DNA of 31,262 nt from an uncultured Collinsella sp. (GTDB lineage: Bacteria > Actinomycetota > Coriobacteriia > Coriobacteriales > Coriobacteriaceae), in NCBI GenBank assembly GCA_900757615.1, contig CAAEON010000032.1, positions 1-31,262 of the forward strand, in the 5' to 3' direction. Positions 1 through 7,786 of this stretch are shown here, piece after piece. The notes beneath the pieces are model-generated. The model made no database searches. It had not been told where the DNA came from and saw only the letters and a list, made by a program, of their open reading frames with translations. The position numbers and the translations under genes were made by a program. How positions within the stretch are numbered: position 1 is the stretch's first letter; every line of letters begins with the position of its first letter.

Positions 1-29
1 CCAACGACGAATTCTAGGCGGTGTCCCCT

Positions 30-69
30 CCCTTTCAAGAAAGGGCGGAGACGGGGCATGCCCCGCCTC
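30..69. terminator. Paired palindromes, possible terminator
   Basis: Two adjacent inverted repeats. CCCTTTC (30-36) pairs with GAAAGGG (39-45). CGGGGCATGCCCCG (52-65) is a perfect 14-base palindrome, extended with one mismatch to 48-69. They lie just downstream of the minus-strand gene ending at 90, and probably downstream of a plus-strand gene ending near the window edge. A bidirectional terminator is the simplest reading, but there is no clean T-tract. Confidence 0.4.
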
Positions 70-89
70 TTACACCACATCTCTGCGCG

Positions 90-1007
90 CTACCCGGCCA
101 GCTGGCCATAGGTCATCAAAACGACGGGATATCCCATCGCTTGCAAGGCCGTCGTTCGGTCGGAGTCCGAAATCTTGGATTCTATGGATCCGTGTATGGC
201 TTTACCCTGGCATTCAACAAGGCATTCTCGGCTGCCGTCCTTATTTGCCAGCAGGATATCGGCATAGCGCCTATCAAGCCCCGAAATCAGGCGAGCGCTG
301 CGCGTCATGCGAATCTCAACGTTATTGGTAAGGCGCAGCCCTTCGCCGCCGCGCAACCTCGTAAGGCCAAACAGCATTGAAGCCTGGACCTCGAGCGGCG
401 ATGCCGCCATCCCCGTAATGCATTTCGCGGCACGTGTGAACGGTTTAGCGCCGCGGAGCCCCCGGATCTTATCGACGCACTCGGTAAGTTCAGAGAGCTC
501 GATCAAGGGCGGACGTTTCCACAAGTCCGTTGGATTGCCCGAGACATCCTTTACGTTTTCCCAGCCCAACCGTGTGTCACCCCACCGGCCCCCATATGCC
601 TGTTCAAGTGCCGACTTTACCTGAGGCGCAATCTTGCACACGGCAAAGGTGCCGCACATCTCATACATGCACATGATTAGACGCTCGTTTGAGACCGAGG
701 AAGCCAGGGTCAGCAGGGTAAAGAGTGGGGACGCAACATCGAAGCCAAACTCCGTCTGCCGCACGGAATCAAACGGCCTCTCCCCGTTCCAAACATGCCT
801 GACAATGCGATCGCCCTTACGTCCGCAGCTGCCCTGCGCCAACACGTGTAACGGGGTGCCCAGGAAATGCGTGACGAGCGGATGCTCACATAGGTGCTCC
901 CTGCGCGGATCGTCCGCAGAATCGGGCAGGTCCGGCATTATTGCCAAAACCTGTGGAGGTATCCGGTAATACCTAAAGGCTGATATGTCGCACAGCATGT
1001 CGTCCAT
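90..1007 (-). CDS. Predicted nuclease-fold protein (DUF559/Vsr-like C-terminus)
   Basis: About 305 residues from the ATG at 1007; the frame runs open to 1355 but that extension is antisense to the peptidase gene. No strong ribosome site precedes 1007, so 998 is also possible. The N-terminus (DISAFRYYRIPP) resembles the opening of actinobacterial AbiEi/DUF559 proteins. The C-terminal 60 residues have the order expected of a PD-(D/E)XK-like core: ADILL (Asp about 250), then VECQG (Glu about 265, Gln 267), then DSDRTTALQAMGY and a hydrophobic strand. It can be aligned by eye along its length with the protein at 9090-10289, notably SP-E...ML...GG-GL. Nuclease activity is inference; a transcriptional or toxin-antitoxin role is equally open. 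Codon use is less GC-rich than in core genes here. Confidence 0.75.
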   Translation of the reverse strand: MDDMLCDISAFRYYRIPPQVLAIMPDLPDSADDPRREHLCEHPLVTHFLGTPLHVLAQGSCGRKGDRIVRHVWNGERPFDSVRQTEFGFDVASPLFTLLTLASSVSNERLIMCMYEMCGTFAVCKIAPQVKSALEQAYGGRWGDTRLGWENVKDVSGNPTDLWKRPPLIELSELTECVDKIRGLRGAKPFTRAAKCITGMAASPLEVQASMLFGLTRLRGGEGLRLTNNVEIRMTRSARLISGLDRRYADILLANKDGSRECLVECQGKAIHGSIESKISDSDRTTALQAMGYPVVLMTYGQLAG

Positions 1008-1014
1008 GAAGAGT

Positions 1015-1029
1015 ACGTACCCAGTACGT
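1015..1029. promoter_or_regulatory. Palindrome ACGTAC-CCA-GTACGT upstream of nuclease-like gene
   Basis: A perfect 6-bp inverted repeat with a 3-bp spacer lies 8 bases upstream of the ATG at 1007. The heptamer AGTACGT also occurs as a direct repeat (1012-1018 and 1023-1029). The position suits an operator or a structured 5' end for the minus-strand gene. No regulator is known. Confidence 0.3.
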
Positions 1030-1161
1030 CGTTTGTGAGCCCGCCCAGACGACAAACGCGATGGCTCGGCCTGCGAACGGTAAATACTGCTACTTGCACG
1101 TCGTGAATCTCTCGGGAGGCTTACAATCGGTTTGGAAAGCAAACTGATTGTGAGGTTGCAT

Positions 1162-2382
1162 ATGGTTGATGAGGACTTTGCCTGGCGGCTTGCGCAGGAC
1201 CTTGTAAAGATTGACAGCTCAGACCCCGGCGCATATGAGGGCGAGATTGAGCACTTCATTAAGAGGCTCATTGAGCAGCAGCTAGCGCAGCTTGATAGTC
1301 CTGCGCTCGATGCTGTGCGGATTGAGGAGCTCGAAGTGCTCCCCGGGCGCCGCAACCTTATGATTACCGTGCCGGACGCGAGCGACGAGGCGCGGCTCGT
1401 CTACATCTGCCACATGGATACCGTCACCCTGGGAGATGGCTGGGACGCAGACGTACCGCCGCTCGGGGCGACCGTGCGGGACGACAAGCTCTATGGCCGC
1501 GGCGCCTGCGACATGAAGGGCGGTCTGGCCTGCGCCATTGCCGCACTTATTCACACGTTTGAGCGTATTGCGGCGAAGGGCGCACTTCCCCACCGCGGCT
1601 TTTCGCTCATTTGCTCGGTTGACGAGGAGGACTTTATGCGCGGCTCCGAGGCGGCCATCGACGCCGACTGGGTCGGCTCGCGCGAATGGGTGCTGGATAC
1701 CGAGCCCACCGACGGACAGATTCAGGTGGCGCACAAGGGGCGCACGTGGTTCGAGATCGACATGGCCGGCGTCACAGCGCATGCGAGCCAGCCGTGGAAG
1801 GGCGCCGACGCCGTCGCCGCCATGGCCGAGGTCGTCTGTGCGCTGCGCCGTGCGTTCGCGGCGCTGCCCGTACATGATGACCTGGGGCCTTCGACCGTCA
1901 CATTTGGACAGATCGAGGGCGGCTATCGCCCCTATGTCGTGCCCGACCACGCCAAGGTCTGGGTCGACATGCGCCTGACCCCGCCGACCGATACGGCCGC
2001 CGCAATCAATATGGTCGAGCATGCCATCGCCGTCGCCGAAGCCGCCGTTCCCGGTTGCCATGGCAGCTACACCGTGACGGGCGACCGCCCCGCCATCGAG
2101 CGCGACCCGAACTCTCCCCTTCTAGCAGCGCTCAAGCGTGCCGCCGATGACGTGACGGACGCGGACACGACCGTCGGCTTCTTTACCGGCTACACCGACA
2201 CCGCCGTCATTGCCGGCAAGACAGGTAACCGCAATTGCATGAGCTACGGTCCCGGGTCGCTCGCGCTCGCGCACAAGCCCAACGAATATGTGCCCCACGC
2301 CGACATCGTTCGTTGTCAGCAGGTGCTAATCGCGCTCGCCGATAACGTGCTCTGGGACGCGAGCGGCCAAGTTGGGGCATAA
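1162..2382 (+). CDS. M20-family metallopeptidase (ArgE/DapE type)
   Basis: A 406-residue zinc-dependent amidohydrolase of the M20 family, probably cytoplasmic, removing an acyl group or cleaving a small peptide; the substrate cannot be told. Metal and catalytic residues are in place: His84 and Asp86 in CHMDTV, the bridging Asp117 in GRGACDMKGG, the Glu155-Glu156 pair in DEED, DTEPT (about 179-183), and a late His in ALAHKPNEYV. The lid/dimerisation domain begins near AHKGRTWFEID, with the usual TAHxSxP site read here as TAHASQP. I chose the ATG at 1162 because GTGAGG lies 6 bases upstream. A TTG at 1132 with GGGAGG 12 bases away is the alternative and adds 10 residues. The DUF1015-like gene follows after 40 bases, probably in the same transcript. 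Confidence 0.88.
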   Translation: MVDEDFAWRLAQDLVKIDSSDPGAYEGEIEHFIKRLIEQQLAQLDSPALDAVRIEELEVLPGRRNLMITVPDASDEARLVYICHMDTVTLGDGWDADVPPLGATVRDDKLYGRGACDMKGGLACAIAALIHTFERIAAKGALPHRGFSLICSVDEEDFMRGSEAAIDADWVGSREWVLDTEPTDGQIQVAHKGRTWFEIDMAGVTAHASQPWKGADAVAAMAEVVCALRRAFAALPVHDDLGPSTVTFGQIEGGYRPYVVPDHAKVWVDMRLTPPTDTAAAINMVEHAIAVAEAAVPGCHGSYTVTGDRPAIERDPNSPLLAALKRAADDVTDADTTVGFFTGYTDTAVIAGKTGNRNCMSYGPGSLALAHKPNEYVPHADIVRCQQVLIALADNVLWDASGQVGA

Positions 2383-2422
2383 TAAGCCGCGAACAAACCG
2401 ACTCGTGCGTTAGGACCGCCCC

Positions 2423-3112
2423 ATGAAAGCACTTCCGTTTCCCTGCATCCGCCCGGCTCAGGACCGCGTGCTCGAGGCACTGCCTGCAATGGGCAGCATC
2501 CTGAGCGGCAACGATGCTCTGCGCGGAGCCATTGCCGATGGTCTGATGCTCAAGGATCCAGGCGCGGCGTATTACGTGTACGAATGCTCGGGTGAGCCGG
2601 GACGCGTGACGGGTGTCGTGGCGATTTGCCCGGTTAACGTGCTGACGGGCGGCGACGAGGCTGCCGCCGAGAGCATCGACGCACTCGCCACCGCGCGCGC
2701 GATCGCCGAGCTCAAGGTGCAGCCGCGCCCCGTGTCGCTCGCCTACGAGGCGTCGCCCGTCATGGATATCATTTTGAGCGCTGCCAAAGAGGGCGCATCG
2801 CTCTACGCCGTCACCGATCCCGCGGGCGTCACACATCGCGTGTGGGAGGTCAAGCGCGAGGACGCCGTTGCCGCCATCCGTGCCATGCTCGATCAGGCGC
2901 CCGACCCGGTGTTCGCCGGTGACTCCGCCTATGTCGCCGCACTGGCTGGGGCATCGCAGATTCTGGCCGACGAGGCCCGCGCTGCCGGCGCCTACTCTGG
3001 CAAAGAGCCGTTCAACTTTGCTGTAGCCGTGCTGTTCCCCGCCGCGCAGGTCAGCGGCAGCGCGCCGCAGGTTCCGACGGGTCTGCTCACTCACCAGGTC
3101 TCACGGTTCTAG
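2423..3112 (+). CDS. Short DUF1015-like protein
   Basis: 229 residues. The opening (PFPCIRPA) and the middle, with a Tyr-rich strand (AAYYVYECS) followed by GVVAICPV, resemble DUF1015, a bacterial family of unknown function that is usually around 400 or more residues. Two departures stand out. The length is about half the usual, and at the place where DUF1015 proteins carry a conserved DGHHR block this protein reads AGDSAYVAALAGAS. It is therefore a shortened and perhaps catalytically dead or repurposed version. It follows the M20 peptidase by 40 bases with a weak site (AGGA) before the ATG, and is closed by the terminator at 3159. Confidence 0.75.
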   Translation: MKALPFPCIRPAQDRVLEALPAMGSILSGNDALRGAIADGLMLKDPGAAYYVYECSGEPGRVTGVVAICPVNVLTGGDEAAAESIDALATARAIAELKVQPRPVSLAYEASPVMDIILSAAKEGASLYAVTDPAGVTHRVWEVKREDAVAAIRAMLDQAPDPVFAGDSAYVAALAGASQILADEARAAGAYSGKEPFNFAVAVLFPAAQVSGSAPQVPTGLLTHQVSRF

Positions 3113-3158
3113 CGAACTCAAACGCTAAGCTGGAAAACCCAGCATCCAAACAAACAAG

Positions 3159-3197
3159 GGGCGGAGATGCAGCAAACGCATGCACCTCCGCCCTTTT
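3159..3197. terminator. Intrinsic terminator between convergent genes
   Basis: GGGCGGAG (3159-3166) pairs perfectly with CTCCGCCC (3186-3193), continued by TGCA/TGCA after one mismatch, and is followed by TTTT (3194-3197). It sits between the plus-strand DUF1015-like gene and the minus-strand phosphatase. On the minus strand it is followed by TTGTTTGTTTGG, so it may work in both directions. Confidence 0.8.
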
Positions 3198-3241
3198 CGC
3201 ATCAAACAATTACGCCGGTAAACCGGGCCGCAACGTCAGCG

Positions 3242-3877
3242 TCATCCACGCTGCGGACCCGCTGCCGCCACCAGCGGCTCAAGACCCAACTCGCGCGCAT
3301 AATCTTCCTGTGTAAAGACTTCGACCAGGTCAAATGTGTCGATCGCATCGGCAAACGCAAAATGCAGCACCGAGCAGTTGCCCGGCACGCGCTCGCGCTC
3401 GTCGGCCGCTGCTCCCCTCACGTGATCCAAAAACTCCTTGATGGCCGAGCCATGGCTCACCGCGAGCACGCACGAATGGCCCGGGCGTCGCATCAAATCG
3501 GTCAACGTCGCCACCATGCGCTCGCGCACCTGCATCTGTCCCTCGCCGCCAAACTGGCGGTAGAAGTCACGCCACGGACGCTCGGGCATCAGCATCACGC
3601 GCTCGGCCTCAAAGTCGCCAAAGAACCACTCGCGCAGGCCATCCAGGCGCTCGTAGGCAAGGCCCGGCCACAGATTAGCGATGGTCTGCTCCGTGCGATG
3701 CAGCGTCGAGGTGTAGGCATGATCGGGCTCAATGCCGCGCGCTCGCAAGAACATGCCGGCGCGCGCCGCCTGATCGCAGCCCAGCTGCGTGAGCGGCGAA
3801 TCGCTCCACCCCTGAATGATGCGCTTAAGGTTAAATATTGTCTGTCCATGACGGACCAGATACAGGTCTTTATTCAT
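3242..3877 (-). CDS. Histidine phosphatase family protein (phosphoglycerate mutase-like) 1
   Basis: 211 residues from the ATG at 3877, which has AAAGGA five bases upstream; the frame extends to 3901 but that start has no support. The catalytic LVRHGQT is near the N-terminus, the second catalytic His lies in AVSHGSA, and REWFFGDFE supplies the acid region. These are hallmarks of the branch-1 histidine phosphatase superfamily. The substrate (phosphosugar, phosphoglycerate or nucleotide) cannot be read. The protein parallels the gene just upstream over its whole length, so the two look like a tandem duplication. Only 17 bases separate them, supporting co-transcription. Confidence 0.88.
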   Translation of the reverse strand: MNKDLYLVRHGQTIFNLKRIIQGWSDSPLTQLGCDQAARAGMFLRARGIEPDHAYTSTLHRTEQTIANLWPGLAYERLDGLREWFFGDFEAERVMLMPERPWRDFYRQFGGEGQMQVRERMVATLTDLMRRPGHSCVLAVSHGSAIKEFLDHVRGAAADERERVPGNCSVLHFAFADAIDTFDLVEVFTQEDYARELGLEPLVAAAGPQRG

Positions 3878-3894
3878 AGGGGTCCTTTCGTTCG

Positions 3895-4437
3895 TTACCA
3901 ATCAAGGAGCGAAAACGCCCCGTCGCAATAGCCAAAATGGAGCACGGCACCGTTGTCGGGCAGTTCTCCCCCGCCGGCCACGTACTCAAGAAACTCCTGG
4001 CAGGCTGAGCCGTGGGAAACCGCCAGCACGCAGTCGTGCTGCGGCCTGGCCATGATGCGGGACAACGCCGCGACCATGCGCGACTGAAGCTGCACTTCCG
4101 ACTCGCCGCCAAAGGCCACCGGATAATCGCCCCAGGGCTGCGGCGGCATCTCGCGATTTGATGTGCCCTCCAGCGAGCCAAAATGCCACTCACGCAGATC
4201 ATCGACCAGCTCAATGGAACGGCCCTCGCCAACGATAAGCTCGGCCGTATGCCGCGCCCGGCCCAACGGCGAGGAATACACATGATCAAAGGCCACGCCA
4301 CGCGCCGCAAACGCCGTACGCGCCGTCAGCGCCTGCTCGCGCCCGCGCGCCGTAAGCGGCGAATCGTGCCAGCCCTGCAAAATGCTCTGCACATTGAGCT
4401 CAGTCTGCCCATGCCGCACCAAATACAGATCTGCCAC
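3895..4437 (-). CDS. Histidine phosphatase family protein (phosphoglycerate mutase-like) 2
   Basis: 181 residues from a GTG at 4437 with AGGGGAGG a few bases upstream. The open frame continues to 4584 but crosses the palindrome at 4455-4485 and the end of the nitroreductase gene, so I reject the longer form. It has LVRHGQT at the N-terminus, SSPLGRARHTAE, LREWHFGSLEG, and AVSHGSACQEFL with the second catalytic His. It shares DLYLVRHGQT, QGW-DSPLT, LREW-FG and CVLAVSHGSA with the downstream gene. Likely a cytoplasmic phosphatase of unknown substrate, in a unit with the nitroreductase upstream. Confidence 0.87.
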   Translation of the reverse strand: MADLYLVRHGQTELNVQSILQGWHDSPLTARGREQALTARTAFAARGVAFDHVYSSPLGRARHTAELIVGEGRSIELVDDLREWHFGSLEGTSNREMPPQPWGDYPVAFGGESEVQLQSRMVAALSRIMARPQHDCVLAVSHGSACQEFLEYVAGGGELPDNGAVLHFGYCDGAFSLLDW

Positions 4438-4454
4438 ACACCCTCCCCTCGTAC

Positions 4455-4485
4455 CACCACAAAGGGGACAGGAGCCTTTGTGGTG
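4455..4485. repeat. Palindrome with GGGGACAGG core (REP-like), copy 1
   Basis: Perfect 11-bp stem CACCACAAAGG (4455-4465) with CCTTTGTGGTG (4475-4485) and a 9-base loop; GGGGACAGG spans 4464-4472. It lies between the nitroreductase stop and the phosphatase start. The element at 17121-17153 has nearly the same stem and core in the opposite orientation. Confidence 0.7.
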
Positions 4486-4520
4486 ATTGTGCCGCCGGAT
4501 TGCACCGCAACGACGCACAA

Positions 4521-5192
4521 CTACAGCAGCACGTCGGCAAGCGGACGCTTGGGTACGTGGTGCACCCGCGCCTCGTCGCGCCAATAATTGATGGAGCCGT
4601 CGGGGTTGGAATCGATCGCATCGATCACCTGTGTCTCGGCCGGAACGCCAAACGCCATGATCAGCTTGAGCTCATACTTGTCGTTATCGAGCCCCATGGC
4701 ATCGATCGCGCGGGGCGTAAAGGCCTTGAACATGCAGGCTGCCACCTCGGGCGTGGCGCTGCGGGCGGCGAGCATCATCGTCTGCGCGGCAATGCCCGTG
4801 TCGACCTCGGTAATGGGAGCGGCGGGCTTGCCCGGAACGGCGCGCTCGGCCAGAATCGCGATGTAGCCGGTCGGGCGCTCGCCCTCGGCAGGACCCGGCC
4901 AGTCCTTAAGCGCGCCTGCCCATGCAAGCTCGTCAAACACGCGAGCGCAGTCCTCTGCACCGCTTACCACATGAAAACGAAGACGCTGACCATTGGCGCC
5001 GCAGGGAGCCAGGTGCGCCAGTTCCGCCAGCTCGAGCAAAAACTCGCGCGGCACGCGCATGGACTCGTCAAAACGGCGGCATGTGCGGGCGCGACGAACC
5101 AGCGCATCAAACGTATCCAAGCCAAGCTTTTCGCAGCCCTGCTTTGCCATCGACTCCACGCTCGACGGCGCCACGGGAACAGCTTCGTTCAT
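4521..5192 (-). CDS. Nitroreductase family protein
   Basis: 223 residues from the ATG at 5192 (GGGGGT six bases upstream); a TTG at 5204 would add four residues. It has the FMN-dependent nitroreductase pattern: ARTCRRFDES near the N-terminus for phosphate/FMN binding, LAHLAPCGANGQRLRFHVV, a central GIAAQTMMLAA helix, and the late MAFGVPAE segment. Members reduce nitroaromatics, quinones or flavins with NAD(P)H. The physiological substrate is not apparent. It is divergent from the DUF308 gene and probably heads a unit with the two phosphatases, although the 83-base gap holds a palindrome that could attenuate transcription. Confidence 0.85.
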   Translation of the reverse strand: MNEAVPVAPSSVESMAKQGCEKLGLDTFDALVRRARTCRRFDESMRVPREFLLELAELAHLAPCGANGQRLRFHVVSGAEDCARVFDELAWAGALKDWPGPAEGERPTGYIAILAERAVPGKPAAPITEVDTGIAAQTMMLAARSATPEVAACMFKAFTPRAIDAMGLDNDKYELKLIMAFGVPAETQVIDAIDSNPDGSINYWRDEARVHHVPKRPLADVLL

Positions 5193-5427
5193 AGAGACCC
5201 CCAAATAAAAGGCAATTGTTCTTAGAAAAATCTAACCTAAAACGTAGGCAATAACGAACAGAGCTGCAATGTTCTACATCTGTTGAATATCCCACATCCA
5301 AACGGGAACAAAGATAACAATTCGGGAATGTGGGGCGGCAATTCGTCCTTTCCACCCCATACATCGGCGCCCTTGGGCGATACTGGTTGCAAGAGCCACG
5401 ACTTACGCCGCACGGAAAGGAGACATT

Positions 5428-6030
5428 ATGGGCATCTTTAAGAACGATGACAAGCAATCGAGCGCGTTTGGATTTGACGAGAAAAGCATGGCAGGCAAGG
5501 CCGTCAAGGCCGTACGCTGGATTTACGCCATCACGGGCGTCTTGGCGCTCATCGCCGGCATCGCGCTGCTGTTTGCGCCCGCCAAGTCCCTCGTCTTCCT
5601 AACGACCGTCTTGGGCTTCTACTTTGTGATCACGGCCGCGATCAGGCTGTTTACCGCTGTTTTCGAGCCGCTACTGCCCACCGGCTGGCGCGTTACGAGC
5701 ATCATCTCCAACCTGCTCATCATTCTGGGCGGCGTCATAATCCTGCGCAACCAGGCCTTCTCGACCGCGACGCTCACCACGCTTGTAGTGGTCGTCGCCG
5801 GCTTTGGCTGGATCGTCGAGGGCGTCATGTCGATTCTGGAATCCGAGCTTTCCGCCAACCGCGCCCTCGCCATCCTGAGTGGCGCACTCTCCATCATCGC
5901 GGGCATGTTCGTGTTTATCTATCCGCTGTGGTCGGCCAAGATGCTCGTCATCTTTAGCGGCGCCGCGCTGCTGGTGTTTGGCGTGACACTGATTGTTCGC
6001 GCTATTCAATTTGGCAAACTGGTGCGCTAG
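5428..6030 (+). CDS. DUF308 / HdeD-family membrane protein
   Basis: 200 residues. After a polar N-terminal 25 residues there are about six hydrophobic segments, with short loops such as RLFTAVFEPLLPTGWR and the polar turn ESELSANRA. This is the layout of the HdeD/DUF308 family, two repeats of three helices. HdeD is linked to acid resistance in enteric bacteria; no function is established in this lineage. AAAGGAG lies seven bases before the ATG. The stop codon directly abuts the next start (TAGATG), indicating translational coupling. Confidence 0.82.
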   Translation: MGIFKNDDKQSSAFGFDEKSMAGKAVKAVRWIYAITGVLALIAGIALLFAPAKSLVFLTTVLGFYFVITAAIRLFTAVFEPLLPTGWRVTSIISNLLIILGGVIILRNQAFSTATLTTLVVVVAGFGWIVEGVMSILESELSANRALAILSGALSIIAGMFVFIYPLWSAKMLVIFSGAALLVFGVTLIVRAIQFGKLVR

Positions 6031-6513
6031 ATGCCAAAGACGCTTTTTATTGATGCAGACGCCTGCCCGGTCACGCGCGAGTCGATCGACTGCGCACGGA
6101 GGGCGGGCGTCGCCGTCGTTATCGCCGGCAACAGCACGCAGAACCTGGAACGCCACATTCGCCGCGACGATCCGCGCGACGCCGAGCATGCACGTCGGGG
6201 CTTTTGGGTCACCACGCTCGATGTGAGTGTGGGAGCCGATAGCGCCGACTTTGCCATTATCGAGCGCCTGCAGGCTGGCGACGTGGTCGTGACACAGGAC
6301 ATAGGCCTGGCGAGTATGGTGCTCGGACGCGATGCCGCCGCCATCGGCGTGCGCGGGCGCGTCTACGATAAGGCGACCATCGATATGCAGCTGTTTATTC
6401 GTCACGAGGAAAAGAAGGTGCGCCGCGCTGGCGGTCGCACCCGCGGGCCGGCGGCATTTACCAGCGAAGATCGCGCCCGCTTTAAGCGCAACCTCACTGA
6501 GCTGTTACGCTGA
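6031..6513 (+). CDS. DUF188 / YaiI-YqxD family protein
   Basis: 160 residues, the usual family size. The N-terminus FIDADACPV is the family signature and resembles the acidic opening of PIN/NYN-like nuclease folds. Further conserved blocks are DVSVGADSADFAI, GDVVVTQDIGLA and the C-terminal FTSEDRARFKRNL. A role in RNA or nucleotide processing has been suggested from fold similarity but is not established. The gene starts immediately after the DUF308 stop codon, and its end faces the exporter gene with a 19-base gap and no visible terminator. Confidence 0.88.
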   Translation: MPKTLFIDADACPVTRESIDCARRAGVAVVIAGNSTQNLERHIRRDDPRDAEHARRGFWVTTLDVSVGADSADFAIIERLQAGDVVVTQDIGLASMVLGRDAAAIGVRGRVYDKATIDMQLFIRHEEKKVRRAGGRTRGPAAFTSEDRARFKRNLTELLR

Positions 6514-6532
6514 CCAAGGTAGATTTTTGGGC

Positions 6533-7615
6533 TTAGAGACCAAAGGCGGAGAGAACGAGTCCCCAGCCGGCGCCGATGACGTACATCATGACCAGGAACA
6601 CGGCGTTTTCGCGAGCGCTGCGATTGGTGCGGAACAGCACCAGGTAGCCCACGCCGGCGGAAATGAGCGTGCCGGCGAGCATCGGCGCCAGCTGCAGCGC
6701 ACCTTCGAGGTACAACTGCGTAATAACGACGCTGGCAGAGCAGTTGGGGATCAGGCCGACAAGCGCCGAGCCCAGGACGGCGAGCGTCTCATTGCCGCGC
6801 AAGAACTGCTCGATTGCGGACTCGCCAAAGGTCTCGAGGACGGCGACCAGAATCAGCGTCACCAAGAAAATAAATGCCGATACCTGCACGGTATGCGAGA
6901 TGGCGCTGCGGATAATCGACAGGACAGGAGCGCCTTCGTGGGAGTGACCGTGGTCATGATGGTGTTCATGCTCGCGCTCGCGTCCGTGGTCGTGGCCATG
7001 GCCGTGCTCGCCCTCATCCTCGTCTTCATCACAACCGCAATGGTCGTGCTCACACAGCTCATGGATGTGGTCGGCGCTCACGCCCGCCTCGGCAACCTCG
7101 TCGATGATGTCACCCCCGGTATGGTCGTCATGCGCACAGTTCACATGAGCCGGATTGGAAGCGGTCCCCAACACGGTACGGCGAATCGCCGCGTGCGCAC
7201 GGGCGTTGCGACGCAGGCCACGAATGGCGGCATCCACGATAAAGCCCGTGACCAGCGCAATCAATGCTTTCGAAGCCAGAAGCATCGCCATGGTCTGCAC
7301 GGGAACCTGCTCGGCAAGTAGCAGCGGCAGCATCTCGTCGGAGGTCGAGAGAAACACCGCCACCAGAGTTCCCAGCGTCACGACGCGACCGGCGTACAGT
7401 GTCGCCGCCATGGCCGAAAACCCGCACTGTGGCACCATGCCCAGCAACGAGCCAACCACCGGACCCGCGGCGCCGGCGCGCTTGATAGCACCGTTGACGC
7501 GGTCGCCCGCCACATGCTCCAGCGTCTCGAGGGCAAGATACGTCACCAACAAAAACGGCACCAGGGACAGCGTGTCCTTGCCGGCGTCGAGCAGAATATC
7601 AATCAGTAAATCCAT
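6533..7615 (-). CDS. Putative manganese / heavy-metal exporter (ArsP_2-like, His-rich loop)
   Basis: 360 residues with about ten hydrophobic segments in two halves. Each half carries a Cys-containing motif in a glycine/proline-rich setting: GMVPQCGFSAMAAT in the first, GLIPNCSASVVIT in the second. This inverted-repeat layout fits the putative 10-TM exporters annotated as putative manganese transporters (Pfam ArsP_2). The halves are joined by a hydrophilic loop from about residue 160 to 230, extremely rich in His, Asp and Glu, including CEHDHCGC and EHEHHHDHGHSH, likely a cytosolic metal-binding linker. The metal is inferred, not shown. The promoter region at 7668-7726 carries two palindromes related to sites upstream of the DtxR/MntR-type gene. 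It is divergent from the exonuclease gene. Confidence 0.82.
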   Translation of the reverse strand: MDLLIDILLDAGKDTLSLVPFLLVTYLALETLEHVAGDRVNGAIKRAGAAGPVVGSLLGMVPQCGFSAMAATLYAGRVVTLGTLVAVFLSTSDEMLPLLLAEQVPVQTMAMLLASKALIALVTGFIVDAAIRGLRRNARAHAAIRRTVLGTASNPAHVNCAHDDHTGGDIIDEVAEAGVSADHIHELCEHDHCGCDEDEDEGEHGHGHDHGREREHEHHHDHGHSHEGAPVLSIIRSAISHTVQVSAFIFLVTLILVAVLETFGESAIEQFLRGNETLAVLGSALVGLIPNCSASVVITQLYLEGALQLAPMLAGTLISAGVGYLVLFRTNRSARENAVFLVMMYVIGAGWGLVLSAFGL

Positions 7616-7667
7616 GACGGATGGAACCTTTCGTGTCTTTCGGCAACATTGTAAAAGTCCTAGCGGT

Positions 7668-7687
7668 CAACTAGGGTATTGTAGTTG
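7668..7687. promoter_or_regulatory. Candidate DtxR/MntR operator B (overlaps exporter -10)
   Basis: CAACTA (7668-7673) and TAGTTG (7682-7687) form an inverted repeat with an 8-base spacer, extended by GG/CC pairs at 7665-7666 and 7689-7690. Both half-sites fit GGnnAACTA, the same half-site as in operator A. It overlaps the probable -10 box, where binding would block the exporter promoter. Confidence 0.5.
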
Positions 7688-7705
7688 TCCCGGGCGCGGT
7701 GCCAA
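7678..7705 (-). promoter_or_regulatory. Sigma-A-type promoter of the exporter gene
   Basis: On the minus strand TTGGCA (7705-7700) and TACAAT (7683-7678) match the -35 and -10 consensus at five of six bases each, with a 16-base spacer. The start codon lies about 60 bases downstream at 7615. Confidence 0.6.
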
Positions 7706-7726
7706 TAGTTGCCCATGGTAAACTAT
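7705..7726. promoter_or_regulatory. Candidate DtxR/MntR operator A
   Basis: A 22-base palindrome with 9 of 11 symmetric pairs; half-sites ATAGTT and AACTAT flank GCCCATGGTA. It abuts the -35 box of the exporter promoter on its upstream side, a position typical of an activator. The 22 bases at 14276-14297, upstream of the DtxR/MntR-type gene, match it at 16 positions. Confidence 0.55.
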
Positions 7727-7786
7727 CATCTCGCCACAACTCAGTAACCCCGAGCCGCGCGACGCGGCCCGTCCAAGGAGCAGCAT

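Noticed and set aside
3..17. End of a plus-strand gene (Asn-Asp-Glu-Phe-stop)
   Set aside because: Plausible, but four codons are not enough to call a gene.
1008..1355. N-terminal extension of the first nuclease-like gene
   Set aside because: It is antisense to the M20 peptidase coding region, Ser-rich in translation, and the family-like sequence starts only after 1007.
7616..7786. yybP-ykoY manganese riboswitch upstream of the exporter
   Set aside because: I looked for it because such exporters often carry one, but the leader is short and lacks the multi-helix conserved core; protein operators explain the symmetry better.
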